Shown here one piece after another: positions 6,833 to 9,642 of a stretch of DNA of 9,642 nucleotides. A program made the translations under genes and the position numbers. Within the stretch, counting starts at the first letter, position 1; each line of letters starts with the position of its first letter. Origin of the DNA: Gammaproteobacteria bacterium (GTDB lineage Bacteria; Pseudomonadota; Gammaproteobacteria; S012-40). Under the pieces are notes generated by a model. That model was not told the DNA's origin. It searched no databases and saw only the letters and a program-made list of their open reading frames with translations. Location: the NCBI GenBank assembly GCA_029864945.1, contig JAOTSL010000107.1, positions 1-9,642 of the forward strand, written 5' to 3'.

Positions 6833-7822
6833 TTATCCCACTTTTTTGCCTGCCGCCTGTAGATCCGCATGATACGACGAGCGCACCATTGGCCCACTGG
6901 CAACATTAGAAAAACCAATTTCACGCGCATATTCAGCCAACTCATCAAACTCATCAGGCGTCACATAACGCTTTACAGACAGGTGATGTAAACTGGGTTG
7001 CAAATACTGACCCAGTGTCAACATGTCACATTTATGTTCACGCAAATCCCGTAAAACTTGCTTAACTTCATCAAGCTCTTCGCCCACGCCGAGCATTAAC
7101 CCTGATTTTGCGGGTACGTCTGGGAAATTTTCTTTAAATGCTTTTATCAGGTCAAGCGAAATTTGATAATCAGCCCCTGGACGCACTTCTCGGTACAATC
7201 GCGGAACAGTTTCCAAGTTATGATTAAAAACATCAGGCGGCTCTGTCGATATAATATCCAACGCAATGGACATTCGGCCACGAAAGTCCGGCACCAATAC
7301 TTCTATTTTTGTTTTAGGTGATGTTTTTCTAACCGCACTAATGCAATTAATAAAATGGTTTGCCCCACCATCACGTAAATCATCACGATCAACTGATGTC
7401 ACTACCACGTAAGACAAATCCATATCGCGTATGGTATCTGCGAGATTTTGCGGTTCATTTTCATCCAACGGTAACGGGCGGCCGTGACCCACATCGCAAA
7501 ATGGGCAGCGTCGTGTACACACATCACCCATTATCATAAATGTTGCTGTTCCGTGACTAAAGCATTCAGCCAAGTTGGGGCATGCTGCTTCTTCACAAAC
7601 CGTATGTAATGAATTTTCGCGTAATACGCCTTTAAGCCTGGAGACAGCACCTCCGATAGGCAGCCGGGTTCGAATCCATTCGGGTTTTCTTAGTGGCTTT
7701 TCTGTATTGACGACTTTAATTGGGATGCGCGCAACTTTTTCTGCGCCGCGCAATTTTTCGCCTGGCACTTTTTTAGCGGTGATATTTTGTTTATTCGTTA
7801 TTTTTGATTGATCTGAACTCAT
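6833..7822 (-). CDS. lipA: Lipoyl synthase
   Basis: A 329-residue radical-SAM enzyme that inserts two sulfur atoms into the octanoyl group on lipoyl domains of 2-oxoacid dehydrogenases and the glycine cleavage H protein, in the cytoplasm. The auxiliary 4Fe-4S cluster ligands are C76, C81 and C87 (CEEAACPNLAEC), the radical-SAM cluster ligands are C102, C106 and C109 (CTRRCPFC), and the conserved Ser of the C-terminal RSSYHA motif completes the auxiliary site. Length is close to the E. coli enzyme; the first 45 or so residues are a poorly conserved basic extension, as usual. The ATG lies 3 bp after the lipB stop, with a weak GAGTGA Shine-Dalgarno sequence inside the end of lipB, so it is co-translated with lipB. 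All key residues are intact. Confidence 0.98.
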   Translation of the reverse strand: MSSDQSKITNKQNITAKKVPGEKLRGAEKVARIPIKVVNTEKPLRKPEWIRTRLPIGGAVSRLKGVLRENSLHTVCEEAACPNLAECFSHGTATFMIMGDVCTRRCPFCDVGHGRPLPLDENEPQNLADTIRDMDLSYVVVTSVDRDDLRDGGANHFINCISAVRKTSPKTKIEVLVPDFRGRMSIALDIISTEPPDVFNHNLETVPRLYREVRPGADYQISLDLIKAFKENFPDVPAKSGLMLGVGEELDEVKQVLRDLREHKCDMLTLGQYLQPSLHHLSVKRYVTPDEFDELAEYAREIGFSNVASGPMVRSSYHADLQAAGKKVG

Positions 7823-7825
7823 GAG

Positions 7826-8452
7826 TCACTCTATTTTGTATCCGAGTTGCTGCGTCAAATGTCGGAGCAAATCATTTTTTATATTTACAGGATTTATATT
7901 AACTGAAAAATCGGCAAGCTGCGCGACCTGCAAACCTTCATACCCACAAGGATTTATACCATCAAATGGCGTCACATCCATATTCAGATTAAAGCTTAAT
8001 CCGTGATAACTGCACCCTTTTCGTATTCTCAAACCCAGTGCGGCTATTTTTTTTTCACCAACATAAACACCTGGCGCATCTGGCTTTGCGTAGGCATCGA
8101 TAGAATATTCAGCCAGTAAATTAATCAGGGTATTTTGCATGGCTGTAACAACCTGACGAACACCAAAGTTGCGACGGCGTATGTCCATCAACAGATATGC
8201 GATTAGTTGCCCTGGCCCATGATAAGTTACTTGGCCACCTCGATCCACTTGAACCAAAGGAATACTTCCCGGATTTAAAACATGGTGTGCTTTGGCATTT
8301 TTGCCTAAGGTATAGACTGGTTCATGCTCTAGCAGCCAGATTTCATCAGGGGTAGACTCGTTGCGCTGCTCAGTGAAAGCCAACATTTGTTGGTAAATGG
8401 GCTCATATTCTTGAAGACCAAGGTCTCGAACGCGCACACTTAACGCGTTCAC
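7826..8452 (-). CDS. lipB: Octanoyl-[ACP]:protein N-octanoyltransferase
   Basis: A 208-residue cytoplasmic enzyme that moves octanoyl from acyl carrier protein to the lipoyl-domain lysine, the step before LipA. The family signature RGGQVTYHGPGQ is at 71-82. The catalytic pair is present as Lys135 (GEKKIAALGLRIRKG) and Cys169 (GINPCG), the same numbers as in E. coli LipB, and SYHGLSFNLNMD lies between them. The start is GTG, overlapping the ybeD stop as GTGA, and its first residues (NALSVRVRDLGLQEYEPI) align with the usual LipB N-terminus, so the start is well supported. An A9 run in the coding strand covers the codons of Lys134-Lys135. It is the middle gene of the ybeD-lipB-lipA operon. Confidence 0.98.
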   Translation of the reverse strand: MNALSVRVRDLGLQEYEPIYQQMLAFTEQRNESTPDEIWLLEHEPVYTLGKNAKAHHVLNPGSIPLVQVDRGGQVTYHGPGQLIAYLLMDIRRRNFGVRQVVTAMQNTLINLLAEYSIDAYAKPDAPGVYVGEKKIAALGLRIRKGCSYHGLSFNLNMDVTPFDGINPCGYEGLQVAQLADFSVNINPVNIKNDLLRHLTQQLGYKIE

Positions 8453-8721
8453 AACGCCATTAACACCAGTTCATGCGCTGAAAGCTCGATATAAATATTA
8501 TCGAGCTGCTCCTGACTTTGAGCTTGAATAGTCACGGTTATGGCTGAATAGTTACCTTTACCGCTCGCTCTCACTTTTATCTGAGTATCTTCAAGTTCAG
8601 GCACATGGCGCAAAAAAATCACTTTTACGCAGGATTCGAAGTCTTCATGGGTTTTACCCATTATTTTCACACCGAACTCACAGGGGAATTCCATTAACGA
8701 TTTATTTTCAGAGTCGGTCAT
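8449..8721 (-). CDS. ybeD: YbeD-like DUF493 protein
   Basis: A 90-residue small cytoplasmic protein of the UPF0250/DUF493 family, whose exact role is unknown; it is found before lipB in many gammaproteobacteria. The sequence aligns well with E. coli YbeD: SLMEFPCEFGVKIMG at the start, SGKGNYSAITVTIQA in the middle (E. coli SSKGNYHSVSITINA) and ELVLMAL at the end (E. coli DIVRMVL). The ATG at 8721 is chosen because it gives the usual family length and N-terminus. A longer frame from a TTG at 8784 adds 21 unconserved residues and lacks a Shine-Dalgarno sequence, although the ATG at 8721 also has no good one. The stop overlaps the lipB GTG by 4 bp, coupling the two. A regulatory ACT-like fold is known for this family; a regulatory role in lipoylation is only inferred from context. 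Confidence 0.92.
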   Translation of the reverse strand: MTDSENKSLMEFPCEFGVKIMGKTHEDFESCVKVIFLRHVPELEDTQIKVRASGKGNYSAITVTIQAQSQEQLDNIYIELSAHELVLMAL

Positions 8722-8835
8722 AAGTTTATGAAATAATTTATTAGAGATGACACTACAAATGGGGTCGAAAAACTGGCATTTCAAGAGGAAAGTCTATTTA
8801 TGCAGCATTTTTAATCGCCTAAAATAGAAGCCCTA

Positions 8836-8934
8836 TTAACAGCGCGGTTGCTCAAGCAGGCTTTTTTTATAATCTCGATAGAGATTAACCATGGCTTGCC
8901 ATACTGGGCCGGGGCTTCCTGTTCCGATCATTAC
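8836..8934 (-). pseudogene. dat: Out-of-frame C-terminal remnant of the D-amino-acid aminotransferase
   Basis: Just past the in-frame TAA of the aminotransferase (8933-8931, followed at once by TGA), the neighbouring frame reads V-M-IGTGSPGPVWQAM, then a short helical tail ending SLLEQPRC and a TAA at 8838-8836. This is the expected C-terminal segment of the enzyme (family pattern GxGxPGPVW). One extra base in GATAAGTAATG would join the two frames as L-D-(K/N)-V-M-I-G-T-G. The segment still looks fully conserved, so the shift is recent, or the base is missing by sequencing or assembly error. Confidence 0.85.
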
Positions 8935-9642
8935 TTATCCAGCTGAGTAACTGACAACACTTCTTTTGTTGAGCTTGTAAGCCAGACTTCATCTGCACTC
9001 ATAAGCATTTCCTGAGTGACCGCCTCTTCCGCGCAGTCCATTTTATTGGCTATAGCAAGCTCCAACACCAGGTCACGAGTTATACCCGGCAAAATATATT
9101 GCCCTTTGGGAGGTGTAATAATTTTGCCATCACATACTACAAAAACATTACTTGCTGAACCTTCTGTGACATATCCGTCACGAATTAAAATAGCTTCGGC
9201 TACGCCCTGCTCCACTGCTTGCTGGCGTAAAAGCACATTAGGCAACAAACTGATAGCCTTGATATTGCAACGTTGCCATCGGTTGTCTTCGACTGTAATT
9301 GCTGAGACACCCTTTTTAAAATAACTATCTGCTAGCTTTTGAATTGGATTTGCCATGGCAAAAATGCCAGGCTGAGGATTTGCCGGAAACGCATGATCCC
9401 GAACAGCAACACCTCGCGTTACTTGAAGATAAATTGATAATTCAGGCTGCATATTTTTTGCAACAAGCTCTTTTAGCATATCTTCCCACTGCTCAAAAGA
9501 CAGCGGGTTTTGCAGTTTAATAGCATCGAGACTATTTTGCAGGCGCTGCAAATGCTCTGTTAACCGAAATAAACAGCCGCTAAAGGCAGGAATAACCTCG
9601 TAAACACCATCACCTAATAAAAAACCGCGATCAAATACAGAC
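8931..9642 (-). CDS. dat: D-amino-acid aminotransferase (PLP class IV), 5' cut by window edge, 3' frameshifted
   Basis: A fold-type IV PLP enzyme exchanging amino groups between D-amino acids and 2-oxoacids, which can supply D-Ala/D-Glu. The frame is open to the right edge; about 20 N-terminal residues are missing. Visible motifs, numbered from the codon at 9641, are DRGFLLGDGVYEVIP (4-18), YLQVTRGVAVRDHAFP (about 71-86, whose Arg/His trap the substrate carboxylate in D-amino-acid aminotransferases and set it apart from branched-chain enzymes and aminodeoxychorismate lyase), catalytic Lys128 in CNIKAISLLPNVL, Glu160 in TEGSASNVF, and LPGITRDLVLELA. The frame stops after VTQLDK, about 32 residues short; the lost tail is found in another frame directly downstream. 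PLP-contacting TSSTKEV is retained, so residual function is conceivable but not assured. The gene precedes ybeD-lipB-lipA, a common order in this group. Confidence 0.88.
   Translation of the reverse strand, partial: SVFDRGFLLGDGVYEVIPAFSGCLFRLTEHLQRLQNSLDAIKLQNPLSFEQWEDMLKELVAKNMQPELSIYLQVTRGVAVRDHAFPANPQPGIFAMANPIQKLADSYFKKGVSAITVEDNRWQRCNIKAISLLPNVLLRQQAVEQGVAEAILIRDGYVTEGSASNVFVVCDGKIITPPKGQYILPGITRDLVLELAIANKMDCAEEAVTQEMLMSADEVWLTSSTKEVLSVTQLDK

Noticed and set aside
7575..8006. Plus-strand open frames opposite lipA and lipB
   Set aside because: They are antisense to two certain genes and have no family features or ribosome binding sites.
8722..8784. Longer YbeD starting at TTG 8784
   Set aside because: It adds 21 residues that do not match the family and has no Shine-Dalgarno sequence; the ATG at 8721 gives the normal length and N-terminus.
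8925..8940. Programmed frameshift in dat
   Set aside because: The joint GGATAAGTAATG has no slippery heptamer, long homopolymer or evident downstream pseudoknot, so mutation or sequence error is simpler.
9016..9324. Plus-strand open frame opposite dat
   Set aside because: It is antisense to a protein with clear aminotransferase motifs; the translation looks random.

Overview
The window looks like a chromosomal segment of a marine-type gammaproteobacterium of moderate-to-low GC content. The best taxonomic pointers are the dat-ybeD-lipB-lipA gene order at the right end, which is typical of gammaproteobacteria, and several envelope families (DUF3570, DUF4266, ChaN-like, DUF1501) common in Cellvibrionales/Alteromonadales-like bacteria. 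No tRNA, rRNA, CRISPR array, transposase or phage gene is visible.

Left end (1-399, + strand): the C-terminal part of an ApbE-type FAD:protein FMN transferase, running in from outside the window. It converges on a minus-strand pair (456-3466), with a hairpin between the two stop codons. The pair is a lipoprotein distantly like DUF1800/DUF1553 proteins, followed with an ATGA overlap by a Tat-signal DUF1501 (sulfatase-superfamily) protein. A 471-bp non-coding stretch (3467-3937) follows, with AT-rich inverted repeats and a short GC-rich island that I cannot explain.

Middle (3938-6716, - strand): a three-gene envelope cluster transcribed in the order ChaN-like/PDZ periplasmic protein, DUF4266 small lipoprotein ending in a Gly/Cys tail, and DUF3570 predicted outer-membrane beta-barrel. 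DUF4266 and DUF3570 overlap by 14 bp, and the Gly-rich coding tail of the first supplies the Shine-Dalgarno sequence of the second. DUF4266 and DUF3570 are often encoded next to apbE and thioredoxin-like genes. Here the apbE gene is still within about 5 kb but on the opposite strand, separated by the DUF1501 pair. Together they may form an envelope redox or metal/haem-related system. This is the most likely place in the window for undescribed biology.

Right end (6833-9642, - strand): lipoate biosynthesis and its usual neighbours. The order of transcription is a D-amino-acid aminotransferase (dat, cut by the window edge), ybeD (DUF493), lipB and lipA. ybeD/lipB overlap by 4 bp and lipB/lipA are 3 bp apart. 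LipB makes octanoyl-domains from octanoyl-ACP and LipA inserts the two sulfurs. The dat gene has an apparent single-base frameshift near its 3' end: the conserved C-terminal segment (IGTGSPGPVWQAM...) is present just past the stop in another frame, so it is a recent pseudogene, a truncated allele or a sequence error.
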